A DNA stretch of 64,000 bases from Bradyrhizobium amphicarpaeae. GTDB taxonomy: Bacteria > Pseudomonadota > Alphaproteobacteria > Rhizobiales > Xanthobacteraceae. Position numbers and translations under genes: made by a program. The notes below the pieces were generated by a model that had not been told where the DNA came from, ran no database searches, and was given only the letters and a program-made list of their open reading frames with translations. Within the stretch, counting starts at the first letter, position 1. Every line of letters begins with the position of its first letter. Shown piece after piece: positions 10,915 to 21,386 of the stretch. Location: NCBI RefSeq assembly GCF_002266435.3, contig NZ_CP029426.2, positions 5,858,001-5,922,000 of the forward strand. The letters are read 5' to 3'.

Positions 10915-10939
10915 GGAACTTTAAAACCTGCGGCAAGTT
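10915..10939 (+). promoter_or_regulatory. Candidate EcfG/RpoE2-type promoter for the DUF3309 gene
   Basis: GGAAC at 10915-10919 is followed after 18 bases by TT (AGTT at 10936-10939). This fits the GGAAC-N18-TT pattern reported for the alphaproteobacterial general stress sigma factor. The predicted transcript would start about 55 bases before the ATG at 11001. The -10 part is weakly constrained, so chance occurrence is possible. Confidence 0.4.
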
Positions 10940-11000
10940 GCCTCCACACAACGGGACAGGTTGCAAGGACCCTTTTGAGGAAGGGCTGGAGGAGTTTCGC

Positions 11001-11165
11001 ATGTCTATCGGTACGATCATTCTGATCATTCTCGTCATCGCCTTGCTTGGCGGCTTCAGCGGCATCGGCGGCGGTCCGTTCTACGGCACCGGCTATTACG
11101 GCGGCGGCGGCCTCGGGCTCGTCATCGTCATCCTGCTGATCCTGCTGCTGCTGGGACGGATCTAG
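11001..11165 (+). CDS. DUF3309 family small glycine-rich membrane protein
   Basis: A 54-residue protein with a hydrophobic N-terminal segment (about residues 4-18), a central Gly/Tyr-rich stretch (GGGPFYGTGYYGGGG) and a second hydrophobic segment (about 37-50). This layout is characteristic of DUF3309 proteins, which are common in rhizobia and have no assigned function. A ribosome-binding site GGAGG (10989-10993 region) precedes the ATG. The upstream region has a candidate general-stress promoter. A palindromic repeat follows the stop and could terminate the transcript. Confidence 0.85.
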   Translation: MSIGTIILIILVIALLGGFSGIGGGPFYGTGYYGGGGLGLVIVILLILLLLGRI

Positions 11166-11182
11166 CAACAAGAGATGACGTC

Positions 11183-11274
11183 GTAGGGTGGGTTAGCCGC
11201 AAGGCGTAACCCACCTTTTTCGTTTCCGGCAGAAGCAGACGTGGTGGGTTACGCCTACGGCTAACCCACCCTAC
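11183..11274. repeat. Palindromic intergenic repeat (GTAGGGTGGGTTAGCC type)
   Basis: Two near-complementary arms, 11183-11215 and about 11243-11274, begin and end with GTAGGGTGGGTTAGCC and its complement. The sequence would fold into a long hairpin between the DUF3309 gene and ligD, which converge here. The right arm contains the ligD stop codon (11271-11273). Repeats of this kind are scattered through Bradyrhizobium genomes. It may act as a bidirectional terminator, which is inferred. Confidence 0.85.
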
Positions 11275-13955
11275 TTTGTTTTCCCCGCCAACCTCTTGAT
11301 CGACGCCTTGATCGAAGCGGCCGCATCGTCATAGCCCTGCCACGCCTTCGACCGCGGCAGCAGGCCCGGCACGGTTCGCAGGGTGTAGCGCTTCGGATCG
11401 AGATCGCTCTTCACCTGCGCCCATGTGACGGGCATTGAAACCGTGGCACCGGCCCGCGCCCGCGGCGACAGCGGAGCCACCGCCGTCGACATCCGGTCAT
11501 TACGGAGATAGTCGAGGAAGATCTTTCCCGTGCGCATCTTCTTCGACATGTTGAGCAGGTAGCGCTCTGGATCGTCGTCCGCCATCCACTGGCAGACGCC
11601 CTGCGCGAAGGCCTTGGCTTCCTTCCAGCTCACCTTGTCTCGCGCGCCGTGAAGCAGCGGCACCACCACATGCAGGCCCTTGCCGCCCGTGGTCTTGCAG
11701 AAGCTCTCCATCCCGACGTCGGCGAGCCGCTGCCGCATCTCCTTGGCCGCCGCGACGACCTCGGCGAATTCCACGTCCGGGGCAGGATCGAGATCGAACA
11801 CCAGCCGGCCCGGCGTATCGTAGGCGTCTGGCGCGCAGTTCCACGGATGCAGCTCGACGCCCCCGATCTGGGCCACCGCAGCAAGGCCCTCGACGCGATC
11901 GATCTGCAGATACGGCTTGCGATCGCCGGAGACCTTGGCCAGTTCGAGCAAATTCGAGGTGCCTTGCATGGCGTGACGCTGGAAGAACGTTTCGCCGCCG
12001 ATGCCATCGGGCGCACGCACGATCGAGCACGGACGCCCCTTCAGATGTTCGATCATCCAGCTCCCGACCGCCTCGAAGTAGCGGGCGAGATCGAGCTTGG
12101 TCACGCCCTCGCCGTCGCCGCCGTCCGGCCACAGCTCCTTGTCCGGCTTGGAGATGACGACGCCCATCACCTCGGCCGTGCCGGAGTCCTTCGATCGTTT
12201 CGCCGCCTTCGCTGCGCGCTTGCCGGCCTTGGGTTTGGCGAGCTCGGTGTCGACAGGCGTCTCCGCCTCGACTTCCTCGGCAGGCTTGTCCTGCCGCAAG
12301 CCCTTGAACGCGGCCTGGCGGATATTGCCGTCGGCGGTGAAGCCGGCGAACTCGATTTCGGCGACGAGCTCCGGCTTCAGCCAGTGCACCTCGCGGCCTT
12401 TCTTCGGCGCGTTCTTGCCGCCGAAGGGACTTTCCTTGGCCGCCATCGCCTTCAGCGACGGCATGATGCGCTTGACGTTGTCCGCGCCGAAGCCGGTGCC
12501 GACCATGCCGACGAAGGCGAGATGACCGCCGCGCTGCACGCCGGCCATCAGCGAGCGGAATTTGCCGTTGGTCGTCTTGTAGCCGCCGATCACGACCTCA
12601 TGGCCGGCGCGGCACTTTGCCTTGGTCCAGCTTTCTGTGCGGCCGGAGCGATAGGGCGCGTCCAGCTTCTTCGACACCACGCCTTCGAGCTCAAGCTTGC
12701 AGGCCGATTGCAGCACCGCATCGCCGCCGCTCTCGAAATGTTCGACATAGCGGATCTGGGTCGATTTGCGCCTGCGCTTCTCCAGCAGCTTCTTGAGCTG
12801 CGCCTTGCGCTCGCCGAGCGGCAGCCGGCGGTAGTCCTGCCCCTCGGCGAACAGAAGGTCGAACGCAAAGAAGATCAGGTCGTCAGTCTTGCCATCGGAC
12901 AACGCAGCTTGAAGCGAAGAGAAGTTCGGCGCGCCATTGTGGTCGAGCGCGACGATCTCGCCGTCGATCACCGCGTCCGGCAGCGCGGCTGCCTCCTCCG
13001 CGATGGAGCCGAACTTTCCGGTCCAGTCGAGGCCCTTGCGCGTCTTCAGCGTCGCCTTGCCATCCTCGACCCGGAGCTGCACACGATAGCCGTCGAACTT
13101 GATCTCGTGGCACCAGCCCTCGCCGGCCGGCGGCCGCTCGACCAGCGTACAGAGCTGCGGCGGGACGAAGTCCGGCATCTCCGAGACTTTTTTGGCATTC
13201 GTCGCGGTCGTGGCCTTCTTCGCCGACTTGCTCTTGACGATCTTGCCGCCCTTCAATGCCGTGCGGGGCGCCGGCTTGACCGTTTGTCCTTTGGCTTCCT
13301 CGGACCGGTTGGATTGCCAGACCGCATCGGCCTTGGTCTTGGCGCCCTTGGCCAGCATGAACGGCTTTGGCGCGCGGCCTTTGCCTTCGGCGATCTGCTC
13401 CATCGCCCGGCCGGAGGCGACGGATTTATCGTCATCGAGAATGTCGTTCTTGGCACCTTCTCGGACGAATTCGTCGCGGTGCTTGATCAGCAGCCAGTTG
13501 GCGCGCTTGCCGCCGGTGCGGTCGTTGCGCATGCGGACCAGCACCCAGCTGCCGTGCAGCTTGTCGCCATGCAGGGTGAACTTCAAATCGCCCTTTTTGA
13601 AGCCGCGTTCGGGATCCTCCGACTCCCAGGTGCCGCGATCCCACAGCATCACCGTGCCGCCGCCGTACTGCCCTTCCGGAATCGTGCCTTCGAAATCGCC
13701 ATAGTCGAGCGGATGGTCTTCTACCTCGACCGCCAGCCGCTTGTCGTGTGGATCGAGCGAGGGACCCTTGGTCACCGCCCAGGACTTGAAGACACCGTCG
13801 AATTCGAGCCTGAGATCGTAATGCAGCCGGGTGGCGTCGTGCTTCTGGATCACGAAGCGCCGCTGCTTCGATGCCGCGACCTCCGTCTTGCCCGAAGGCT
13901 CCGGCGTCTTCTCGAAGTCACGCTTCTTTCGGTAGGTCGAGAGTTTCTGCAGCAC
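11271..13955 (-). CDS. ligD: ATP-dependent DNA ligase LigD (phosphoesterase-ligase-polymerase)
   Basis: LigD is the multifunctional end-joining enzyme of bacterial NHEJ: it trims, fills and seals double-strand breaks bound by Ku. The 894 residues show the order phosphoesterase (about 30-160, with [18 protein letters not shown] and its metal-binding His and Asp), a Lys/Ala-rich linker (about 200-260), ATP ligase (about 265-555, adenylated Lys286 in KFDGYR) and a primase-like polymerase (about 605-885, metal-binding Asp720 and Asp722 in VFDLDPAPD). Ligase C-terminal motifs such as SWTKAKCR are present. It diverges from ku across a 116-bp spacer. The last codons and stop lie in a palindromic repeat. 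Confidence 0.95.
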   Translation of the reverse strand: MLQKLSTYRKKRDFEKTPEPSGKTEVAASKQRRFVIQKHDATRLHYDLRLEFDGVFKSWAVTKGPSLDPHDKRLAVEVEDHPLDYGDFEGTIPEGQYGGGTVMLWDRGTWESEDPERGFKKGDLKFTLHGDKLHGSWVLVRMRNDRTGGKRANWLLIKHRDEFVREGAKNDILDDDKSVASGRAMEQIAEGKGRAPKPFMLAKGAKTKADAVWQSNRSEEAKGQTVKPAPRTALKGGKIVKSKSAKKATTATNAKKVSEMPDFVPPQLCTLVERPPAGEGWCHEIKFDGYRVQLRVEDGKATLKTRKGLDWTGKFGSIAEEAAALPDAVIDGEIVALDHNGAPNFSSLQAALSDGKTDDLIFFAFDLLFAEGQDYRRLPLGERKAQLKKLLEKRRRKSTQIRYVEHFESGGDAVLQSACKLELEGVVSKKLDAPYRSGRTESWTKAKCRAGHEVVIGGYKTTNGKFRSLMAGVQRGGHLAFVGMVGTGFGADNVKRIMPSLKAMAAKESPFGGKNAPKKGREVHWLKPELVAEIEFAGFTADGNIRQAAFKGLRQDKPAEEVEAETPVDTELAKPKAGKRAAKAAKRSKDSGTAEVMGVVISKPDKELWPDGGDGEGVTKLDLARYFEAVGSWMIEHLKGRPCSIVRAPDGIGGETFFQRHAMQGTSNLLELAKVSGDRKPYLQIDRVEGLAAVAQIGGVELHPWNCAPDAYDTPGRLVFDLDPAPDVEFAEVVAAAKEMRQRLADVGMESFCKTTGGKGLHVVVPLLHGARDKVSWKEAKAFAQGVCQWMADDDPERYLLNMSKKMRTGKIFLDYLRNDRMSTAVAPLSPRARAGATVSMPVTWAQVKSDLDPKRYTLRTVPGLLPRSKAWQGYDDAAASIKASIKRLAGKTK

Positions 13956-14011
13956 GGCCAGTCCCGCTTTTCTTTCGGCGATTCAAGCCTATCACGGCCC
14001 ATATCCCATCC

Positions 14012-14044
14012 GGAACCAAAACCCCACGGGGTGGTTGGGGTTCC
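14012..14044. promoter_or_regulatory. Overlapping divergent EcfG/RpoE2-type promoters for ku and ligD
   Basis: On the plus strand GGAAC (14012-14016) is followed after 16 bases by GGTT (14033-14036). On the minus strand GGAAC (14044-14040) is followed after 16 bases by GGTT (14023-14020). Both fit GGAAC-N18-TT. The 33-bp element is nearly symmetrical, with ACCCC/GGGGT near the centre. Predicted leaders are about 29 bases for ku and about 58 for ligD. The sigma factor assignment is inferred from the motif and from published stress control of ku genes in Sinorhizobium. Confidence 0.5.
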
Positions 14045-14071
14045 AAATCGCCTTGAACACCGGAGAATGGA

Positions 14072-14956
14072 ATGGCACCGCGCGCCTACTGGAAGGGAAC
14101 GTTGAGGCTGTCGCTGGTCAGTTGCCCCGTCGTGCTTTATCCGGCGACAACGGCGGCCGAGAAGACGCGGTTTCACATGATCAACCGCGAGACCGGCAAT
14201 CGGCTCAAGCAGCAGATGATCGATTCGGAGACCGGCGACGTCGTCGAGAGCGACCAGAAGGGGCGCGGCTACGAGTTGCGCAAGGGCAAATATGTCGAGA
14301 TCGAGCCGGAGGAGCTCGAGGCGGTGCAGATCGAGAGCAACCACACCATCGACATCGAGAGCTTCGTGCCGAGCGAGGAGATCGACGAGCGCTATCTCAA
14401 CCACCCCTATTACATCGCGCCCGACGGCAAGGCGGCGGTCGATGCGTTCGCGGTGATCCGCGACGCCATGAAAGACCAGGATCGTGTGGCACTCGCCAAG
14501 ATCGTGCTCACCAACCGCGAGCACGTCATCGCGATCAAGCCGCTCGGCAAGGGCCTGCTGGGCACCACGCTGCGCTTCCCTTACGAGCTGCGCGACGAGG
14601 ACGAGTTCTTCGACGACATCAAGAGCCCGAAGATCACCAAGGACATGGTCGAGCTCGCCGGCCACATCCTCCAGACCAAGGCCGGCCATTTCGACCCCGG
14701 CAAGTTCAAGGACGAATATGAGACCGCGCTGAAGGCGCTGGTGAAGCGCAAGGCCAGCGGCAAGACGATCGAGCTGCCGGAGCCAGGAGAGCGGCCGAGC
14801 AACGTCGTCAACCTGATGGATGCGCTGAAGCAGAGCCTGAAGGGACGCGGCGGCAAGAAGACGGCGGCGAAGCCGCATGCACGCCGTGGGACGGGACGGC
14901 GGCAGGCCGCCAAGAAGGCTCATCGGTCCACGGCGCGACACCGCAAGGCGGGATAG
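14072..14956 (+). CDS. ku: Non-homologous end joining protein Ku
   Basis: Ku forms a homodimeric ring on broken DNA ends and recruits LigD. The 294-residue product begins MAPRAYWKGTLRLSLVSCPV, typical of bacterial Ku. The core beta-barrel region runs to about residue 225 and includes the family segments KGRGYELRKGKYVEIEPEEL (split here for length) and NHPYYIAPDGKAAVDAF. A basic C-terminal tail (about residues 250-294, rich in Lys, Arg, Ala and His) fits a DNA-binding extension. A GGAGAA ribosome-binding site precedes the ATG. It is divergent from ligD and probably shares its control. Confidence 0.95.
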   Translation: MAPRAYWKGTLRLSLVSCPVVLYPATTAAEKTRFHMINRETGNRLKQQMIDSETGDVVESDQKGRGYELRKGKYVEIEPEELEAVQIESNHTIDIESFVPSEEIDERYLNHPYYIAPDGKAAVDAFAVIRDAMKDQDRVALAKIVLTNREHVIAIKPLGKGLLGTTLRFPYELRDEDEFFDDIKSPKITKDMVELAGHILQTKAGHFDPGKFKDEYETALKALVKRKASGKTIELPEPGERPSNVVNLMDALKQSLKGRGGKKTAAKPHARRGTGRRQAAKKAHRSTARHRKAG

Positions 14957-14979
14957 CTGTTCGCCGAGCGCGGGATATC

Positions 14980-15068
14980 GTAGGGTAGGCAAAGCGAAGC
15001 GTGCCCACGGCCTGTATCGGAATCGAGGGAGTGGTGGGCACGGCGCTCTGCGCCTTTGCCCACCCTAC
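14980..15068. repeat. Palindromic intergenic repeat (GTAGGGTAGGCAAAGC type)
   Basis: The left arm starts GTAGGGTAGGCAAAGCG at 14980 and the right arm ends GCCTTTGCCCACCCTAC-like at 15068, forming an imperfect inverted repeat between the convergent genes ku and kdpE. It resembles the repeat at 11183-11274 at its tips (GTAGGGT / ACCCTAC) but has a different body. A transcription-terminating role for both genes is plausible but not proven. Confidence 0.75.
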
Positions 15069-15088
15069 AGCTCTGTCGAAGCCGGAGC

Positions 15089-15778
15089 TCAATCCCCCGC
15101 CTTCAACCGGTATCCGATCCCCGTCTCGGTCAGCACAAATTGCGGCCGTTCCGGATCGGCTTCGATCTTCTGGCGAAGCTGGCGGACATAGACGCGCAGA
15201 TATTGCGCATCGGTCAATTCGTCCCACAGCTCCTTCAGCAGGAAGCGGTGCGTCAGCACCTTGCCGGCGTGCTGCACCAGTACGCGCAAGAGATCATATT
15301 CCTTCGGCGACAGTTTGACATCGCGCTCGCCGACCTTGACGATGCGGCGGACGAGATCGACCGAGAGATCGCCGGTGCGGAACACCGGCCGCTCGCCCTG
15401 GATCTGGAGCTGGTGCCGCAGCGCGGCGCGCAGCCGCGCCAGCAGCTCTTCCATGCCGAACGGCTTGGTCAGATAATCGTCGGCGCCGAGATCGAGCGCC
15501 TGCACCTTGCCTGCTTCGTCACCGCGGCTCGACAGCACGACGATCGGCACGGCTTCGTTGCGGGCGCGGATCGTGCGTAGCAGCTCGTGTCCCTGCACGT
15601 CGGGCAGACCGAGATCGAGGATGATCAGCGCCGGCTCCTCGACCAGCTTCTCCAGTGCCATCTTGCCGTTCGACGCTTCCAGGATTTCATAGCCTTGCGT
15701 CGTCAGCCCCATCCGCAGCAATTTCCGGATCGGCGGCTCGTCGTCAATGACCAGGACCTTGATCGGGGCAGCACTCAT
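15089..15778 (-). CDS. kdpE: KDP operon response regulator KdpE
   Basis: An OmpR/PhoB-type response regulator of 229 residues. The receiver domain (1-120) has acidic residues Asp12/Asp13, phosphoacceptor Asp55 in LIILDLGLPD and Lys in YLTKPF. The winged-helix DNA-binding domain (about 130-226) ends with the family pattern TETGIGYRL. It should activate kdp transcription when phosphorylated by KdpD during K+ limitation or osmotic stress. Its ATG overlaps the kdpD stop by 4 bases. It is the last gene of the operon, and a palindromic repeat lies just beyond its stop. Candidate binding boxes are described at 23528, 23649 and 26275. Confidence 0.95.
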   Translation of the reverse strand: MSAAPIKVLVIDDEPPIRKLLRMGLTTQGYEILEASNGKMALEKLVEEPALIILDLGLPDVQGHELLRTIRARNEAVPIVVLSSRGDEAGKVQALDLGADDYLTKPFGMEELLARLRAALRHQLQIQGERPVFRTGDLSVDLVRRIVKVGERDVKLSPKEYDLLRVLVQHAGKVLTHRFLLKELWDELTDAQYLRVYVRQLRQKIEADPERPQFVLTETGIGYRLKAGD

Positions 15779-18498
15779 GCGGCGGTATCCAATGCGCGGC
15801 TCCCTGCCGGGATGGGAAGACGGATGGTCAGGACAGCGCCACTGCGGTCGCTGCGGTTGGCGGCCGAGATCGTGCCTCGCATCGCCTCGACGAAGCCGCG
15901 GGAGATGGCGAGCCCGAGCCCCGTACCGGGACGGACGTGATCCCCCTTCTGTGCGCGGTAAAATTTGTCGAACACGCTCTCGAGCTCATCGGGCGGGATG
16001 CCGCCGCCTTCGTCGGCGACATCCAGCACGACCTGATCGCGCTCGCGCCTGCTCTTGATCGAGACCGTGGTGTCCGGCGGTGAGTATTTTGCCGCATTGT
16101 CCAGCAAGTTGAACAGTACCTGCTCGAACAGGACGGCATCGAGCTGAAGCATCGGTAAATCGGCCGCCAGCAGCAGCTCCACCTTGTGGGCGGTCAGGAT
16201 CTTGCTGGCGCGCCGCAGCGCGCTGCCCACGATCTCGCCGAGATCGTGCAGCGCCGTGTTGGGCACGATCGCTCCGGATTCGAGCTTGGTCATGTCGAGC
16301 AGATTGGCGATGAAGCGGTTGAGCCGCTCGGACTCGTCGATCACGGTGGCGAGCAGATCTCGCTTCTCGCTGTCGGAAAGCGCGCCGGCGAGATCGCGCA
16401 TGGTGGAAGCCGCCCCCAGTACCGAGGCGAGCGGCGTCTTCAAATCGTGCGAGATCGAGGTCAGCAGCGCGGAGCGCAGCCGCTCGGACTCGACGGTGCG
16501 CTTGACGCGGTCCATGTCCTCGACCAGCAGCACGCGCTCGATCGCCAGTGCGCCTTGGTCGACCAGCGCATCCAGCAGCCGACGCTGGTCCGGCGTCAGC
16601 AGCGGCCCGGTGCGATCGTTGTCGATGCCGATCACGCCGATCGGGCCGCGCCCGGTCCGCATCGGCAGGAACAGCCGTTTTGCACCCGGCAGCGTGTCCG
16701 AGCCGCGGCCGGCCGGGCGGTCGTTGCTCCAGGCCCAGTTGGCCGCGGCGAGGTCAGCCTGGTCGAGCTCGTCTTCGGGCGGGTAACCGGATTTGACCGT
16801 GAGGAGGCCTTCTTCCGGCAGCAGCAGCACCACCCGGACTTTCAGCATCAAGGCGATCTGGTAGGCGCTCGCCCACAGCACGTCGTCGAGTGTCGCGGTG
16901 CCGGCAAGCTTGCGGCTGAAAGCATAGAGCTGCTCGCTCATCCTGATCCGGCCGATGGCGGCGTCGGCCTGGGTGCGCACGCGCGCGGCGACATTGGAGA
17001 CGATCATCGCCACCATCGTGAACAGCACGAAGGCGGCAACGTTGGTCGGGTCGGTGATCGTGAAGGTGTAGATCGGCGGGATGAAGAAGAAATTGTAGCA
17101 GAGTGACGCCGCCACCGTCGCCAGCAGGGACGGCCACAGACCATATCGCACGGCAACTGCCACGACCGCCGTCAGCAGAACGAGATCGACGTTCTCGATG
17201 CCGAAATAGGGCTGTATCAGCTCGGCGGCACCAAGTCCGATCAGCACGATCCCGAGCGCCTTGAGATGGGGCAACGGATTGAACGGCTCGGATCGCGCAG
17301 CGGTCTGGATCGCCGTCTTGGGAACGTCCCCGGCCGGAAGTTCCTCGCCGGGAATGACGTGAACGCTGATATTGCCGGCACGGCGAACCAGATCATGCAC
17401 GACGGAGCCGCGCGTCATCTCGAACCAGCGCGAGCGCGTCGATTTACCGATCACGATCTGGGTGACGTTGTTGCCTTGCGCGAAATTGATGACGTCGTCG
17501 GCGATGCGGCGGCCAACCGCGGGAATGGTCAGCGCCTCGCCGCCGAGCGATTCCGCGAGCCGCAGCGTATCGGCCAGCCGGTCGCGCTGTTCGTCGGACA
17601 ATTGCAGGGATCGCCGCGTCTCGATCGAAACCGCGGTGAACGGCGCGTGCAGCCGGTCTGCCAGCCGCTTGGTGTAGCGCACCAGGCTGGCCGCGCGCGG
17701 ATCCTCGCTGACGCAGACGAGGATGCGTTCGCCGGCAGCCCAGGGCCCGGCAATGGCATTCGCCTGCATGTGAGTGAGCAGCTGTTCGTCGACCCGCTCG
17801 GCGGTGCGCCGGAGCGCAAGCTCGCGCAGCGCGGTCAGGTTGCCCGGCGAGAAATAGTGCTCAAGCGCCCGCTCGGCCTGCCTCGACACATAGACCTTAC
17901 CCTCCTTCAGGCGCTGAATGAGATCGTCGGGCGTCAGGTCGATCAGCTCGATCGCGTCGGCGCGGTCGAACACGGAGTCGGGCACGGTCTCGCGCACCCG
18001 GACATGGGTGATCTGGGCGACGACGTCGTTCAGGCTCTCGATGTGCTGGATGTTGACGGCGGTGTAGACGTCGATGCCGTGGGACAGCAATTCCTCGACG
18101 TCGAGATAACGCTTGGGATGGCGGCTGCCGGCCGCGTTGGTGTGGGCGAGCTCGTCGACCAGTGCAATTTGCGGCCGGCGCGCGATCACCGCGTCGAGGT
18201 CCATCTCCTCGACGATCTGCCCGCGGTAGTCCAGCCGCTTGCGAGGGATCACCTCGAGGCCGCGCACCAGCGCCTCGGTCTCGGCACGTCCATGGGTCTC
18301 GACGAAGCCGACCACGACGTCGATGCCCGACTTGCGCCGGGCGTGGGCGCTTTGCAGCATCTCATAGGTCTTGCCGACGCCGGGGGCGGCGCCGACGAAG
18401 ATCTTCAGCTTGCCGCTCGCACCTTCCTCCCGGCGCGCTGCTTCCAGCAGCGCCTCCGGCGACGGACGTTGTTCGGGATCGCGGCGCTGTTGAACCAT
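15775..18498 (-). CDS. kdpD: Sensor histidine kinase KdpD
   Basis: KdpD is the membrane sensor kinase paired with KdpE. The 907 residues contain an N-terminal KdpD domain with a Walker A-like motif (GAAPGVGKTYEML), a USP-like domain (about 250-375), four closely spaced membrane helices (about 405-500), a GAF-type region, and a C-terminal kinase core with the phosphorylated His in SHDLKTPL and the ATP-binding G boxes DEGGGIPP and GTGLGLAI. The frame is open 19 codons further upstream. The ATG at 18498 was chosen because the family N-terminus begins just after it. kdpC ends 40 bases upstream. Confidence 0.95.
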   Translation of the reverse strand: MVQQRRDPEQRPSPEALLEAARREEGASGKLKIFVGAAPGVGKTYEMLQSAHARRKSGIDVVVGFVETHGRAETEALVRGLEVIPRKRLDYRGQIVEEMDLDAVIARRPQIALVDELAHTNAAGSRHPKRYLDVEELLSHGIDVYTAVNIQHIESLNDVVAQITHVRVRETVPDSVFDRADAIELIDLTPDDLIQRLKEGKVYVSRQAERALEHYFSPGNLTALRELALRRTAERVDEQLLTHMQANAIAGPWAAGERILVCVSEDPRAASLVRYTKRLADRLHAPFTAVSIETRRSLQLSDEQRDRLADTLRLAESLGGEALTIPAVGRRIADDVINFAQGNNVTQIVIGKSTRSRWFEMTRGSVVHDLVRRAGNISVHVIPGEELPAGDVPKTAIQTAARSEPFNPLPHLKALGIVLIGLGAAELIQPYFGIENVDLVLLTAVVAVAVRYGLWPSLLATVAASLCYNFFFIPPIYTFTITDPTNVAAFVLFTMVAMIVSNVAARVRTQADAAIGRIRMSEQLYAFSRKLAGTATLDDVLWASAYQIALMLKVRVVLLLPEEGLLTVKSGYPPEDELDQADLAAANWAWSNDRPAGRGSDTLPGAKRLFLPMRTGRGPIGVIGIDNDRTGPLLTPDQRRLLDALVDQGALAIERVLLVEDMDRVKRTVESERLRSALLTSISHDLKTPLASVLGAASTMRDLAGALSDSEKRDLLATVIDESERLNRFIANLLDMTKLESGAIVPNTALHDLGEIVGSALRRASKILTAHKVELLLAADLPMLQLDAVLFEQVLFNLLDNAAKYSPPDTTVSIKSRRERDQVVLDVADEGGGIPPDELESVFDKFYRAQKGDHVRPGTGLGLAISRGFVEAMRGTISAANRSDRSGAVLTIRLPIPAGSRALDTAA

Positions 18499-18538
18499 CA
18501 GGCCAATATAATCATCCGGGCATTCCCAGCCTAGACCG

Positions 18539-19144
18539 CTACTTCGCCGACGCACCGTCCAGCGCGAGATTCAGCGCCAGAACGTTAACCCTGGGTTCGC
18601 CGAGCAGGCCGAGCATGCGGCCCTGAACGTTGGAAGCCACAAGCTGCCTTACGGCCTCTTCCGGCAGATTCCGCGCCTTCGCCACCCGCGGCACCTGGAA
18701 TTGCGCCGCTTCGGGCGAGATGTCGGGATCAAGGCCGCTGGCCGAGGTGGTCACCAGATCGACCGGGACCGCGGCGCTCGGGTTCTCGGCCTTCAGCTTC
18801 TCCACATCTTCCTTGAGCCGGTCGGCCAGCGCCTTGCTGGTCGGGCCGAGATTGGAGCCGCCGGAATTGGCGGCGTTGTAGGGCGCCGGCACCGTCTTGG
18901 TCGAATCACTCGGGTCCGGCGCAACCGTCGCCGAGGGACGGCCGTGGAAATATTTGTCGTCCTTGAACTCCTGCCCGATCAGGGCGGAGCCGATCACCTT
19001 GCCGTCCTTCTCGATCAGGCTGCCTTGCGCCTGCGCCGGAAAGAGCGCACCGGCGATGGCCGTCATGGCCAGCGGATAGGCAAGGCCGGTGATGGCGGCG
19101 AGCACCAGCAGGAGGACGATGGCGGGGCGGATTTCTCTGAGCAT
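18539..19144 (-). CDS. kdpC: K+-transporting ATPase subunit C
   Basis: KdpC is the single-span periplasmic-facing chaperone subunit of the KdpFABC pump. The 201-residue protein has one N-terminal membrane helix (about 8-30, [17 protein letters not shown]) and a soluble domain with the family segments [17 protein letters not shown] and [13 protein letters not shown]. It is separated from kdpB by 109 bases holding a palindromic repeat, unlike the other tight junctions of this operon. The region ends in [15 protein letters not shown] and an [10 protein letters not shown] tail, as in other KdpC proteins. Confidence 0.95.
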   Translation of the reverse strand: MLREIRPAIVLLLVLAAITGLAYPLAMTAIAGALFPAQAQGSLIEKDGKVIGSALIGQEFKDDKYFHGRPSATVAPDPSDSTKTVPAPYNAANSGGSNLGPTSKALADRLKEDVEKLKAENPSAAVPVDLVTTSASGLDPDISPEAAQFQVPRVAKARNLPEEAVRQLVASNVQGRMLGLLGEPRVNVLALNLALDGASAK

Positions 19145-19163
19145 GTTGGGTCTCCGATTTATT

Positions 19164-19250
19164 CGTCATTGCGAGGAGCGAAGCGAGGAAGCAATCCAGT
19201 CTGTCAGCCGTGGAGACATTTTGGATTGCTTCGCTTCGCTCGCAATGACG
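19164..19250. repeat. Palindromic repeat inside the kdp operon (CGTCATTGCGAG type)
   Basis: The sequence starts CGTCATTGCGAG and ends with the complement CTCGCAATGACG. Inner arms AAGCAATCCA and TGGATTGCTTCG also pair. A second copy of the family lies at 50330-50453. It occupies nearly the whole spacer between kdpB and kdpC, 3 bases from the kdpB stop. In the transcript it would fold into a stable hairpin, which might lower kdpC/kdpDE expression or protect the upstream mRNA. Confidence 0.85.
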
Positions 19251-19253
19251 GGG

Positions 19254-21368
<2,115 letters not shown>

Positions 21369-21386
21369 GGAGGTCACTCCAGACTC

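Noticed and set aside
11649..14105. 818-codon frame opposite ligD
   Set aside because: Antisense to a full-length LigD with all catalytic motifs. No recognisable domains and an atypical composition.
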